Shown here: positions 10,860 to 21,823 of the stretch, piece after piece
Layout of the letters: the number at the start of each line of letters is the position of its first letter
Numbering within the stretch: the stretch's first letter is position 1
Source of the DNA: Rugalucina vietnamica
Taxonomy: Eukaryota; Mollusca; Bivalvia; Lucinida; Lucinidae
Assembly (NCBI GenBank): GCA_964017185.1
Contig: OZ024876.1
Coordinates: forward strand, 18,054,226-18,118,225
Direction: 5' to 3'
DNA length: 64,000 bases
The notes under the pieces: generated by a model
What the model was told of the DNA's origin: nothing
Database searches by the model: none
What the model saw: only the letters and a program-made list of their open reading frames with translations
Position numbers and translations under genes: made by a program

Positions 10860-12186
10860 TACCAATATCTTCTCTTTTGAAAATGATAAGCCCCATCCCA
10901 ATTGTCCCCGAAAAATGAAAAGGCAAAAAAGTTTTGGTCATTTGTCAAGTCCCTTAAAAAAGACGCGTCTGGGATCAATACTCTTAGAGAAAACGGTATC
11001 TTGAAGACTCATACTTTGGATAAGGCTAATATTTGTAATAGGCAGTTTCAGTCAGCCTTCACTCGCGAATCAAATGATGAAATCCCCTCCAAAGGCACAA
11101 GTCCCTTCACCGCTATGGGTGAAATTACAGTTGACCCCAAAGGGGTCATTAAACTGTTGAATAATCTGAATATACATAAGGCGCCTGGGCCAGATGGCCT
11201 GAGTGCTAGGGTGTTGAAAGAATGTAGTTCTGAAATTGCTCCTGTCCTGACCTATATCTTCAATGAGTTGCTTGCTCAGGATGCTGTACCAGACAATTGG
11301 CGACAGGCAAATGTACCCCCGGTATTTAAGAAAGGTGAGAAATATGATGCAGCTAATTATCGACCGGTATCGCTTACTTGTATCTGTTGCAAAACTCTAG
11401 AGCATATAATAGTCAGCAACATAAACAAACACTTGGCTCTTGAAAACATTCTTGCTGACTGTCAACATGGTTTCCGAAGTCAAAGGTCTTGCAAAACCCA
11501 GTTAGTTCAGTTTTATCATGACTTGGTTAGTAATCTGGATCGAGCTGTGTGTCCTGACCACAGGCAGATGGACGTGATTGTCATGGATTTCACTGAGGCC
11601 TTTGACAAGGTCCCTGGACGTGATTGTCATGGATTTCACTGAGGCCTTTGACAAGGTCCCTCATAAAAGGTTGTTATACAAACTCGACTTCTACGGGATT
11701 AGAGGATCTACACATAAGTGGATAGACTCATGGCTCTCTGAGCGCTCTCAAAAAGTGGTATTAGATGGCCGTGCCTCAGATCCAGTCCCGGTTCTATCTG
11801 GTGTCCCACAAGGATCGGTCTTAGGACCGGTCCTATTTCTTATTTTCATTAATGATCTTCCTGACAATATCAGGTCATCTGTTTGGCTATTTGCTGATGA
11901 TTGTGTTTTGTACAGGAATATTAAGTCACCATTGGATTGTCAAATTTTACAAGATGACCTGAATAGCTTGGCCAAATGGGAAATGGATTGGCAAATGAAA
12001 TTCAGTGTTAGCAAATGTCATTCAATGAGGGTGACACGGCTACATCCAAGCAGGCATATACAATTTAATTACACACTGCATCAGCAAACATTAGAACAGG
12101 TTCAGTCCGCAAAATACCTAGGTTTAACTATCACAGATGATCTGGATTGGGGTCAACATATTTCCGAAATTACATGCAAGGCCTAA
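10860..12186 (+). pseudogene. Non-LTR retrotransposon reverse transcriptase fragment, frame broken by 46-bp duplication
   Basis: The frame from about 10902 reads KKFWSFVKSLKKD..., then the RT core HKAPGPDGLSARVLKE, NWRQANVPPVFKKGEKYDAA and NYRPVSLTCICCKTLEH, and CQHGFRSQRSCKTQL. Motif A (VIVMDFTEAFDKVP) follows. After a break come LSGVPQGSVLGPVLFLIFIN, then FADDCVLYR with the catalytic DD, and SAKYLGLTITDDLDWGQHI. The break is an exact tandem duplication of 46 bp (11570-11615 and 11616-11661) that repeats motif A and shifts the frame. The sequence stops at HISEITCKA, short of the usual C-terminal part; the endonuclease is absent upstream. It therefore looks like a dead, internally truncated LINE of Jockey/CR1 type. 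It lies upstream of the IQGAP exons, in the same orientation, probably within an intron. Confidence 0.9.
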
Positions 12187-12233
12187 CTCATTACAGTATC
12201 GCCCTGTATAGGAGTGACTCTTACAGAGCAAAT

Positions 12234-12435
12234 TGATGCAACATCTCACAACACATGACAAAATGGAGTGCTGTGATTGTAAGCCTTATCAATTGGCAAC
12301 GACATACATTCTGGAGTTCATTGTCTTCACTAAATGTTGTCAAATCAATATTGCTTCACTGTAAGTTGTTGCCAGACTGATCTAGCTTCCAATCACTTCA
12401 CTCCATTTTGTTGTGTGTTGTGGCATCTGCAATGT
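12234..12435. repeat. Foldback repeat in IQGAP intron
   Basis: The arm at 12234-12286 (ACAACACATGACAAAATGGA...) pairs imperfectly with 12385-12435 (TCCATTTTGTTGTGTGTTGT in complement sense). It is a MITE-like inverted repeat whose outer limits were not determined. Confidence 0.6.
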
Positions 12436-12541
12436 GAGAAATTTTTGTTGCATCATAGGTATATAGTGTGAGTAGGCACACCCATATAATGATATGAACA
12501 TGTTTGTATAATGATTAATGAACAATATCCATTATTTACAG

Positions 12542-12661
12542 ATCCCACAAAGCAAAAGCTAACAAGGCTGCCAAGAAAGCACATGGAACTATCAAGTATA
12601 ATGGTGCCAAGTTACATGAGAAAGGTGTCATCTTGGAAATAGAGGGACTTACACATAATCA
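12542..12661 (+). CDS. IQGAP: IQGAP scaffold protein, third-last coding exon
   Basis: The exon is bounded by TTATTTACAG and GTAAGT. It is 120 nt long, beginning with the last base of a split codon and ending with the first two (CA of a glutamine codon). It encodes SHKAKANKAAKKAHG, then TIKYNGAKLHEKGVILEIEG and LTHNQ. This matches the RasGAP C-terminal (RGCT) domain of IQGAP proteins, in which human IQGAP1 has LHEKGVLLEIEDL at this point (from recall). IQGAPs are cytoplasmic actin-, calmodulin- and Cdc42/Rac-binding scaffolds; the RGCT domain binds partners such as E-cadherin/beta-catenin and CLIP-170. The next exon joins in phase to give ...THNQ|FKNV. Earlier exons (calponin homology, IQ, GRD) were not found in 1-12541 and should lie to the left of the window. 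Confidence 0.93.
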
Positions 12662-12762
12662 GTAAGTTTTCTTTGTCCAAGGTCAGTAAGACAAAATTTG
12701 TCTAGAAAATAGTACATCTGTCTAAAAAAAAAAAAAAACACATCTAATAATACACATTTAGA

Positions 12763-12870
12763 TGAGCCATGATATGAGAAAATCGGTCATCTGGGTTTCT
12801 GACAAGGTCTGAAACCAGCCTGTGCAGCTACAGAAGAAAGTAGAGAAGGAATTTTACTATCAGTGTAGCG
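12763..12870 (+). repeat. Family A MITE, left fragment
   Basis: TGAGCCATGATATGAGAAAA begins a truncated family A copy (…CAGCCTGTGCAGCTACAGAA…) that breaks off where the splice-junction repeat array starts (GTGTAGCGATATTTTGTAGG). Confidence 0.7.
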
Positions 12871-13576
12871 ATATTTTGTAGGTTCTGATATAGCTGCAGC
12901 AAGACTTGCCATTATTTTGTAGGTTTAAGAATATATAGTAAAGACAGATCCATTTACTTTATAAATTTTGAGATAGCTGCAACTACACATTCGTCATTAT
13001 TTTGTTGGTTTAAGAATGTTCAGTAGCTGTGTCCTCGTCAATAATTTTTCAGTCATGTTGGGAGGGAGCCATCGCTTCCTTGGTATTAACCAGTACTGTG
13101 GGTAGTTAATGTGCCTTGCTCAAGGACACTACACGGTGCTGCCAATAAGCTAAAGAATGCTCACACCTGCAAATCCCTTAATTATGTAGTTTGAGATAGC
13201 TTCAACGACAGATCCATTTATTTTGTATTTTTGAGACACCTGCAACTGCACATTCGTCATTATTTTGTAGGTTTAAGAATGTTCAGTTTAAGATAGCTGC
13301 AACTGTTCAGTTTGAGATAGCTGCAACTGCACATTCGTCAATATTTTGTAGGTTTCAGAATGTTCAGTTTGAAATAGCTGCAACAGCACATTCGTCAATA
13401 TTTTGTAGATTTAAGAATGTTGGTTTTGAGATTGCAACTGCACATTCGTCATTATTTTGTAGGTTTAAGAATGTTCAGATTGAGATAGCTGCAGCTGCAC
13501 ATTCGTCAATAATTTGTAGGTTTAAGAATGTTCAGTTTGAGATAGCTGCAACTGCACATTTGTCATTATTTTGTAG
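12871..13576 (+). repeat. Tandem array of IQGAP 3' splice-site/exon-start copies (~57-bp units)
   Basis: Units of the type ATTATTTTGTAG|GTTTAAGAATGTT, continuing through CAGTTTGAGATAGCTGC, repeat the intron end and first ~35 bases of the following IQGAP exon. The five units nearest the exon start after AGs ending at 13270, 13351, 13408, 13462 and 13519, with spacings of 81, 57, 54, 57 and 57 bp, all multiples of three. Frame 0 is open from 13200 to 13685. Older, more diverged units lie at 12871-13049 and 13183-13260. They are separated by ~130 bp of other sequence that resembles a diverged SINE (TTGCTCAAGGACACTACACG). Confidence 0.9.
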
Positions 13577-13685
13577 GTTCAAGAATGTTCAGTTTGAGAT
13601 AGCTGCAACTGCAGATCCCGGTGTGTTTGAAGTTAGTGCCAAGTTGATGGGGGTAGACGTAGAGAAAGTGGAACTCATCTTCCAG
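13577..13685 (+). CDS. IQGAP: IQGAP scaffold protein, second-last coding exon
   Basis: 109 nt between the acceptor TTTTGTAG and the donor CAG|GTCAGT. It completes the split glutamine codon and encodes FKNVQFEIAATADPGVFEV, then SAKLMGVDVEKVELIFQ. This aligns with the FKNV.FEI.....G.FEV.AKFMGV segment of vertebrate IQGAP RGCT domains (from recall). The exon ends in phase 0 and joins DLLQLQYEG in the last exon. The exon start is the original of the tandem junction array immediately upstream, so several in-frame alternative acceptors exist. I prefer this acceptor because it alone leads directly into the conserved ADPGVFEV segment with no inserted module. A family A MITE begins only 23 bp after the donor. 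Confidence 0.93.
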
Positions 13686-13708
13686 GTCAGTTATCTTATC
13701 TCATCAAA

Positions 13709-13891
13709 TGAGCCTGTACATGAGAAAACCAACAATTTGGGTTCTGACCAGGTCCGACACAAACCGGCCTGTACAGTCACAGATGATGGCTAGAAGTTTG
13801 AAATTTTGGATATAAGTAGAAGAGGGATTGGACTATCCGAGTAGCGAAAACAAAGGCTGATCTGCGCCTTTGTTTTCGCCTAAGCATTTTT
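13709..13891 (+). repeat. Family A MITE A2, left part (interrupted by H2; right part 16043-16074)
   Basis: Begins TGAGCCTGTACATGAGAAAA 23 bp after an exon donor. It runs through the central palindrome to CGCCTAAGCATTTT, where H2 is inserted. The right end of A resumes after H2 as TGTTGGTTTTCTCATGCAGT then GGCTCA. Confidence 0.85.
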
Positions 13892-16042
13892 AGCTCACCT
13901 GAGCCGAAGGCTCACAAGGTGAGCTTATAGGATGGCCATGATCCGGCGTCCGTCCGTCGTCCGTCGTCCGTCCGTCGTCGTCGTCCACAATTTCAAAGAT
14001 CTTCTTCTCTGAAACCGCTTGGCCAATCTAGTTGAAATTTTATGTGGAGCCTCCTTGGGTAGTGGCATTTCAAGTTTGATCGCGAAATCCAGGTCACATG
14101 ACCAAGATGGCCGCCACGCCCATATATGGTAAAAACCCTTCAAAAATCTTCTCCAGAACCGGTGGGCTGATTTCCACGAAACTTGGTATGTAGCATCGGG
14201 GACTTCAGCCCATCATAGTTTGATAAAATGATGACCCTTGGATGACCTTGACCTATTTTACGGCAAGGTCAAATTTGGAAACATAGGCTTTTACATGGTA
14301 AAAAGTGAAAACTATGGATTTTTTGAAAACTATTGCAGCCTGAGGCCTGAAAAGTGGTAGATGCAAACAACTAATGGAGTAGATGAAGGTATGTGATTAA
14401 TTTAGGTCAAGGTCATCTCTTGACCTTGGCCAGTCTGTCGTCCATTCACACTTTTCAAAGATCTTCTTCTCTGAAACTGCTGGGCCAATCAAAGTGAAAT
14501 TTTATGTGGAGCATCCATGGGTAGAGGAGATGCAAGTTTGATCGCGAAATCCAGGTCACATGACCAAGATGGCTGCCACGCCCATATATGGTAAAAACCA
14601 CTCAAAAATCTTCTTCTCCAGAACCGGCAGGCCGATTTTCATGAAACTTGGTATGTAGCATTTGGGGCTTTAGCCCATCATAGTTTGATAAAATGATGAC
14701 CCTAGGATGACCTTGACCTAATTTACGGCAATGTCAATTTCGGAAACATAGGCTTTTACATGGGAAAAAGTGAGAACTATGGATTTTTTGAAAACTATTG
14801 CAGCCTGATGCCTGAAAAGTGGTAGATGCAAACAACTAACGGAGTAGATGAAGGTATGTGATTAATGTAGGTCAAGGTCATCTCTTGACCTTGGCCAGTC
14901 TGTCGTCCATACACACTTTTCAAAGGTCTTCTTCTCTGAAACTGCTGGGCCAATCAAAGTGAAATTTTATGTGGAGCATCCATGGGTAGGGGAGACGAAA
15001 GTTTGATTGCAAAATCCAGGTCACATGACCAAGATGGCTGCCACGCCCATATATGGTAAAAACCACTCAAAAATCTTCTTCTCCAGAACCGGCAGGCCGA
15101 TTTTCATGAAACTTAGTATGTAGCATCTGGGACTCCAGCCAATCATAGTTTGATAAAATGATGACCCTAGGATGACCTTGACATATTTTACGGCAATGTC
15201 AATTTTGGGAACATAGGCTTTTACATGGGAAAAAGTGAAAACTATGGATTTTTTGAAAACTATTGCAGCCTGATGCTTGAAAAGTGGTAGATGCAAACAA
15301 CTAATGGAGTAGATGAAGGTATGTGATTAATTTAGGTCAAGGTCATCTCTTGACCTTGGCCAGTTTGTCGTCCATACACACTGTTCAAAGATCTTCTTCT
15401 CTGAAACTGCTGGGCCAATCAAAGTGAAATTTTATGTGGAGCATCCATGGGTAGGGGAGACGAAAGTTTGATCGCGAAATCCAAGTCACGTTACCAAGAT
15501 GGCCGCCACGCCCATATATGGTAAAAACCACTCAAAAATTTTCTTCTCCAGAACCGGCAGGCCAATTTTCGCGAAACTTGGTATGTAGCATTTGGGACTA
15601 CAGCCCATCATAGTTTGATCAAATGATGACCATAGGATGACCTTGACCTATTTTACGGCAAGGTCAATTTTGGAAACATAGGCTTTTACACGGGAAAAGG
15701 CGAAAACAATGGATATTTTGGAAACTGTTGCAGTCTGAGACCTGGAAGTTGCTAGATGCAGACAACCAATGGAGTCAATTGAGGTAAGTAATTAATGAAG
15801 GCCAAGGTCATTTCTTGACCTTGACCCAAAGTCATTTAAATATCAAAATTAAAATTATGGTTTTCTCATAAATCACTGGGTTTTGAAACTATTGTAGCCT
15901 GAGACCTGAAACTTTGCAGATGCAGACAACTTATGAATTCAATAAAGGTGTGTGAGTATTCAAGGTCAAGGTCATTTCATGATGACTTAATACTCCAGGA
16001 TCAGGCTTCAGGTGAGCGTTCTCAGGACCAATGGTCCTCTGG
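13892..16042 (+). mobile_element. Helentron-like element H2 (four ~465-bp core units), inserted in family A
   Basis: Same 5' hairpin (AGCTCACCTGAGCC...) and same 3' end (CAGGTGAGCG, AGGACCAATGGTCCT, CTGG) as H1. Core units are marked near 13990, 14455, 14919 and 15384. It lies in the last IQGAP intron. The host on both sides is one family A MITE split at the T-run after its central palindrome. Confidence 0.85.
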
Positions 16043-16074
16043 TGTTGGTTTTCTCATGCAGTGGCTCAAATTGC

Positions 16075-16301
16075 AGAATTTAACCCATTTTGTGAGGAAT
16101 GGACTTAACCATCATTACACGACAAAAACCAAGCTGTACAGTTACAGAAAACAGTCAGAAATAGTCTTGAAATTTCAGATTTAGATAGATAAGGCATCAA
16201 ACTATCTATGGAGCAAAAACAAAGGCCCTATAAAAGTAACAGCTGATCTGCGTCTTTGGTTTTCCACATGCAGATTGTTGTTTTCCTGATGTGGCGGCTC
16301 A
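16075..16301 (+). repeat. Family A MITE, diverged copy
   Basis: Diverged family A sequence (CCAAGCTGTACAGTTACAGA..., GCAAAAACAAAGGCCC..., CTGATCTGCGTCTTTGGTTT) ending in GATGTGGCGGCTCA at 16301. H3 begins two bases later. Confidence 0.7.
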
Positions 16302-16303
16302 TT

Positions 16304-17969
16304 AGCTCACCTGAGCCGAAGGCTCACAAGGTGAGCTTATAGGATGGCCATGATCCGGCGTCCGTCAGTCCGTCCGTCGTCCGTCCGTCGTCCACAATTT
16401 CAAATATCTTCTTCTCTGAAACCGCTTGGCCGATCTAGTTGAAATTTTATGTGGAGCCTCCTTGGATAGTGGCATTTCAAGTTTGATCGCGAAATCTAGG
16501 TCACATGACCAAGATGGCCGCCACGCCCATATATGGTAAAAACCACTCAAAAATCTTCTTCTCCAGAACCGGCTGGCCGATTTCCACGAAACTTGGAATG
16601 TAGCATTGAAGACCTCAGCCCATCATAGTTTGATAAAATGATGACCCTTGGATGACCTTGACCTATTTTACAGCAAGGTCAAATTTGGAAACATAGGCTG
16701 TTACATAGGAAAAAGTGAAAACTATGGATTTCTTGAAAACTATTGCAGCCTGAGGCCTGAAAAGTGGTAGATGCAAACAACTAATGAAGTAGATGAAGGT
16801 ATGTGATTAATATAGGTCAAGGTCATCTCTTGACCTTGGCCAGTCTTTGTCCATACACAGTTTTCAAAGATCTTCTTCTCTGAAATTGCGCGGCCAATCA
16901 AAGTGAAATTTTATGTGGAGCATCCATGGGTAGGGGAGACGAAAGTTTGATCGCGAAATCCAGGTCACATGACCAAGATGGCCGCCACACCCATATATGG
17001 TTAAAACCACTCAAAAATCTTCTTCTCCAGAACCGGTGGGCCGATTTCCACGAATCTTGGTATGTAGCATCGGGGACCTCAGCCCATCATAGTTTGATAA
17101 AATGATGACCCTTGGATGACCTTGACCTATTTTACGGCAAGGTCAAATTTTGAAACATAGGCTTTTACATGGGAAGAAGTGAAAACTATGGATTTTTTGA
17201 AAACTATTGCAGCCTGAGGCCTGAAAAGTGGTAGATGCAAACAACTAATGGAGTAGATGAAGGTATGTGATTAATATAAGTCAAGGTCATCTCTTGACCT
17301 TGGCCAGTCTGTTGTCCATACACACTTTTCAAAGATCTTCTTCTCTGAAACTGCTTGGCCAATCAAAGTGAAATTTTATGTGGAGCATCCATGGATAGGG
17401 GAGACGAAAGTTTGATCGCGAAATCCAGGTCACATGACCAAGATGGCCGCCACGCCCATATATGGTAAAAACCTTTCAAAAATCTTCTCCAGAACCGGCA
17501 GGCCAATTTTCATGAAACTTGGTATGTAGCATTTGGGACTCCAGCCCATCATAGTTTGTTGAAATGATGACCCTATGATGACCTTGATCTATTTTACGGC
17601 AAGGTCAATTTTGGAAACATAGGCTTTCACATGGGAAAAGGCGAAAACAAACTGTTGCAGCCTGAGGCCTGAAAGTTGCTAGATGCAGACAACTAATGGA
17701 GTCAATGAAGGTAAGTAATTAATGAAGGCCAAGGTCATGTCTTGACCTTGGCCCAAGGTCATTTAAATATCAAAATTAAAATTATGGTTTTCTCAGAAAT
17801 CACTGGGTTTGGAAACTATTGCAGCCTGAGACCTGAAACTTTGCAGATGCAGACAACTAATGAAGTCGATAAAGGTGTGTGAGTATTCAAGGTCAAGGTC
17901 ATTTCATTATGACTTAATACTCCAAGATCAGGCTTCAGGTGAGCGTTCTCAGGACCAATGGTCCTCTGG
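16304..17969 (+). mobile_element. Helentron-like element H3 (three core units)
   Basis: 5' hairpin AGCTCACCTGAGCCGAAGG at 16304. Core units are marked near 16397, 16866 and 17330. The 3' end has CAGGTGAGCG, the AGGACCAATGGTCCT hairpin and CTGG, followed by T. It sits directly after a family A right end inside the last IQGAP intron. Confidence 0.82.
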
Positions 17970-17995
17970 TTTTCATTTTGTTTCTCATCAAGCAA

Positions 17996-18195
17996 ACAAT
18001 GTCCGTACAATAAATACCCCCTTAAACCCCACTAAGTGAAGATGGGGTTTGCACGGGTGTACCTTACTTTTCGAAGAAATGTTTGGTCCAAAACATAGAT
18101 TGTGATGGGTACTCGTTAGAACTGCCTCACCTCAATGTTTTGAGCAGAAAAAAACTATAAACATTTTTTTTCAATGAAATTTTCAATTCTTACAG
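17996..18195 (+). repeat. Family B MITE, diverged copy
   Basis: AACAATGTCCGTACAATAAA...CCCCCTTAAACCCCAC leads to the centre CAAAACATAGATTGTG.TGGGTACTCGTTAGAA, and it ends near the next B copy (GTATATTGCATAGGCAGG). The central palindrome is partly lost. Confidence 0.65.
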
Positions 18196-18196
18196 C

Positions 18197-18298
18197 TGTA
18201 TATTGCATAGGCAGGAAAACATGTCCGTGAAATGTATACCCCCTAAAACCCCACTTTTATACAGTAAGACTGGAGTATGCAGGGGTATACCTATTTTT
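18197..18298 (+). repeat. Family B MITE B2, left part (interrupted by H4; right part 21507-21682)
   Basis: CAGGAAAACATGTCCGTGAA...GTATGCAGGGGTATACCTAT then TTTT, where H4 begins. Family B resumes after H4 with TCTTATTTTTGCTCCAAAAC and ends GCATGGGCGTGTTTTCGTAA then TG at 21682. Confidence 0.85.
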
Positions 18299-21200
18299 AG
18301 CTCACCTGAGCCATTAGGCTCACAAGGTGAGCTTATAGGATGGCCATGATCCAGCGTCCGTCCGTCGTCTGTCAGTCAACAATTTCAAAGATCTTCTCTG
18401 AAACCGCTTGGCCAACCAAAGCCAAATTTTATATGAAGCATCTACACGGCTAACAAACCTTTAAATGCGTAACCGCCGGTTAAGAAAGAAAATCCGATTC
18501 ACGCCTTTCCGGTTCCGCATATGAAGACCAAGAAAAGGTAAACAAAACATACACTACTAGGATCGATTGATGATTATATTTTAGTACAGAAATATATCGA
18601 TTATCTATGAATGCTATTTTGTCACTTATTTACTATTGTAACTCAGCACCAAAGTAGTTCGCAAAATAATTTGATGGTCTTTGAGTAATTTATTCCCTTC
18701 TTCGAAGCTGGTGTTCCAACAAGGCCAAAGACGGCGAAATACAACTAAAAATTGGACAATTTGCTGGTAAATATCAAATTTTAGTGATTATTCCACGACA
18801 AATTTACAGATATGTATTAACTAAATTGCATCTGATGTTTGTGCCAGTATTTCGTTGTGTTAGTGCCCGTCATTATCGATTTGAATGGAAGGAACAGATG
18901 GGTACGCATTTAATCATTAAAATATGAAGGATATATTTCAAGATACGTTTGAAAACCTCAACCTGTTCAAGTTATGATATTTATTTCCCTGTAAAGCGTT
19001 TTGAAAGACATAAAACCAAGAAAAAAAAACAAATTAAAGTATACAGAATGCTGTAAAATCGTCTTCATGAACAGGAATATCATGCATGTGAACTATTGTA
19101 CTACATGTATTTCATAGACAGTTTGTATTATTTTATATCAAACATTTTCACTGCAAATATCACAAACACACAAAATTTGAGTAAGCAACTATTAAGAAAG
19201 GACGAGAGAATGTGACAATAATCTTCAGCGTGAAACAATTAACAAAAACAAAAACTTTAATACATGTGTTCTATAATGACTATATTGCTATCGTTCTAAT
19301 GATTAAATTCGTAACCGAAATGTTGACACAGCTTTTAACCACATATGCATAGAATGCATTGGCCAGAGGCAACGAAACTGTCACCAGACCTCACACAATG
19401 TTAAAATCATCTGCGCACTGTATTGTTTTCCGTTAATATGGACGTAATGAGCGGAAATCTAAAAATATCCCTGCGACTGACCCACATTTTCGTCGTGTAC
19501 AATGCAATCCCAACATTTGTTTTGGGGTAGGGAATAAAAATCATGATTATAAAGAAAAAATTCTGGAAATCCTTTGGGGTCCAAATATAGCAATGTCTAA
19601 CTAATAAAATAGCATTGAGAGCATTATAATATTTGTCTTCGAATCGAAATATTTTACTCGGAAACACGAGCTGCAAAAGTTTGTTTACCTTTTGTTGGTC
19701 ATCTGATGCAAAACCGGAAGGACATGAATCGGATTTCCTTTCTTAGCCGCGGTTACGCATTTAAAGGTTTGTTAGCCGTGATCTATAGGAAGGGGTAACC
19801 AATGTGTAAGAAATCCAGGTCACATGACCAAGATGGCCGCAATGCCCATATATGGTAAAACCTTTCAAAAATCTTCTCCAGAACCGCTGGACTGATTTCA
19901 ACGAAACTTAGCAAGAAGCATCGATGGCTCAAGCACTACAATGTGTATATAAATCATGACCCTGTGATGACCTTGACCTATTTTACTGCAAGGTCAACAT
20001 AGGTCGCCAATGCATTTGAATGGGGAAAACTTTTTAAATGGCATTTAAAGTCATTTAAAGTGAGAGTCTTGCAGGAAATGGGCAGTAGGACTAAATATTA
20101 ATGATTCTGAAAGAAATTGGACCCCAGGGGCTCATATGCCTCCACCCCGGGGCAGTATACATGTATATTACCATAATATTCAAACATCATCTCCTCTGAA
20201 ACCGCTTGGCCAATCACAGCCAAATTTTATGTGAAGCATCAATAGGAAGGGGTAATCAATGGGTATATAAATAATCCAGGTCACATGACCAAGATGGCCG
20301 CATTGCCCATATATGGTAAAAACCCTTCAAAAATTTTCTTCTCCAGAACCGGTGGATCAACATAGGTCGCCAATGCATTTGAATGGGGAAAACGAAAACT
20401 TTTAAAATGTCATTTAAAGTGAAAGTCTTTCAGGAAATGGGCAATAGGACTGAATATTAATGATTCTGAAAAAAAAAATAGGACCCCAGGGGCTCTTCAG
20501 CCCCCACCCCGGGGCAGTATACATGTATATTACCATAATATTCAAACATCTTCTCCTCTGAAACCGCTTGGCGAATCAAAGCCAAATTTTATGTGAAGCA
20601 TCTATGGAATGGGTGAATTAATGTGTATATAAATTATCTAGTTCACATGACCAAGATGGCTGCCATGCCCATATATGGTAAAAACCCTTCAAAAATCTTC
20701 TTCGAATCTGGTGGACTGATTTCAAAGAAACTTGGCATGAAGCACCAATGGCTGAAGTACTACAATGTGTATATAAATCATGACCCTGTTGTAACCTTGA
20801 CCTATTTTATGACAAGGTCAGCATAGGTCGCGAATGCATTGGAATGGGGAAAACTTTTTAAAAGTCATTTGAGGTGAAAATCTGACAGGAAATGGGTAGT
20901 AGGACTAAATATTAATGATTGTGAAAAAAAAAATGGACATGAGGGCTCATATGCCCACACCCCGGGGCAATATACATGTATATTACCATCATATTTAAAC
21001 ATCTTCTCCTCTGAAACCACTTGACAAATTGAAGCCAAATTTTATGTGAGGCATCTATAGGATGGGGGAACCAATGTGTATATTAATAATCTAGGTCACA
21101 TGACCAAGATGGCCGCTATGCCCATATATGGTAAAAACCCTTCAAATATCTTCTTCTCTGAAACCAATAGATTGATTTCAATGAAACTTGGTGTGAAGCA

Positions 21201-21506
21201 TCCATGGCTAAAGTGCTACAATGTATATATAAATCATGACCCTGTGATGACCTTGACCAAGTTTATGGCAAGGTCAACATGGGTTGCCCATGCATTTGAA
21301 TAGGAAAAACTGTTAAAATGTCATTTGAAGGGAAAAGCCAGCATGAAATTCGCAAATGGACAGAATATTGATTATGCTGAAAAAAGAAAACGGCCCAAGG
21401 GCTTCATCTGCCCCTTCACTGGGGTTAAATACCATAATATTCAAACATGTTTATTGGTATATGCAGCAGACTCAGGTGAGCGTTTACAGGACCATTGGTC
21501 CTCTGG
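18299..21506 (+). mobile_element. Helentron-like element H4, inserted in family B and itself interrupted
   Basis: 5' hairpin AGCTCACCTGAGCCATTAGG. The core is a second subfamily, marked by CCGCTTGGCCAATCA.AGCC, GACCAAGATGGC.GC and CACCCCGGGGCA.TATACAT. The 3' end is AGGTGAGCGTTTACAGGACC, then ATTGGTCCTCTGG. The TIR transposon at 18445-19780 is nested in its first unit. It lies in the last IQGAP intron. Confidence 0.82.
18445..19780. mobile_element. TIR DNA transposon (CACGGCTAAC ends), 5-bp target duplication ATCTA
   Basis: The left end CACGGCTAACAAACCTTTAA, continuing ATGCGTAACCGCCGG..., is matched by the reverse complement of the right end (CACGGCTAACAAACCTTTAA, then ATGCGTAACCGCGG...). 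The terminal repeats extend with mismatches for ~70 bp or more. ATCTA is duplicated at 18440-18444 and 19781-19785; the restored host sequence GCATCTATAGGAAGG agrees with uninterrupted H4/H5-type units. The interior is AT-rich with no transposase frame. The CAC terminus and 5-bp duplication suggest, but do not prove, Transib-type transposition. Confidence 0.85.
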
Positions 21507-21682
21507 TTCTTATTTTTGCTCCAAAACATAGATTATGGGTACTTATTAGAACCGCCTTCGTGTACCCACAATCTATGTTTTGAGCAAAAATAAGAAAAAT
21601 ATTTTTAAAAATTCTACAGAAAATTTTCTATCTTTACATCTTGAAAAATCTCTATATATTGCATGGGCGTGTTTTCGTAATG
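21507..21682 (+). repeat. Family B MITE B2, right part, ending 18 bp before the last IQGAP exon
   Basis: Continuation of the B copy split by H4: TCTTATTTTTGCTCCAAAAC...CAATCTATGTTTTGAGCAAA...TTGCATGGGCGTGTTTTCGT. Only TAATGTTCTATGTTTCAG separates it from the exon. Confidence 0.85.
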
Positions 21683-21700
21683 TAATGTTCTATGTTTCAG

Positions 21701-21823
21701 GATTTACTGCAGCTGCAGTATGAAGGTGTGGCTGTTATGGAGATGTTCGGCAAAACCAAAATTAATGTTAACTTGCTCATCTTTCTCATTAATAAGAAAT
21801 TCTACAGCAGTGCTAGGAAATAA
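21701..21823 (+). CDS. IQGAP: IQGAP scaffold protein, last coding exon and stop
   Basis: The acceptor CTATGTTTCAG is followed by 40 codons and TAA. The product reads DLLQLQYEGVAVMEMFGKTK, then INVNLLIFLINKKFYSSARK. This is the extreme C-terminus of the RGCT domain: human IQGAP1 has DLLQLQYEGVAVMKLFDRAK followed by a near-identical hydrophobic tail (from recall). Phase 0 agrees with the previous exon, about 8 kb upstream. The 3' untranslated region starts at 21824; its end was not determined. An AATAAA at about 26332 is a possible but unproven polyadenylation signal. Confidence 0.95.
   Translation, partial: DLLQLQYEGVAVMEMFGKTKINVNLLIFLINKKFYSSARK

Noticed and set aside
18445-19780. Outright identification as a RAG-like transposon
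   Set aside because: Only the CAC end and 5-bp duplication fit; no RAG1/RAG2 or Transib coding sequence and no full heptamer-nonamer were seen.
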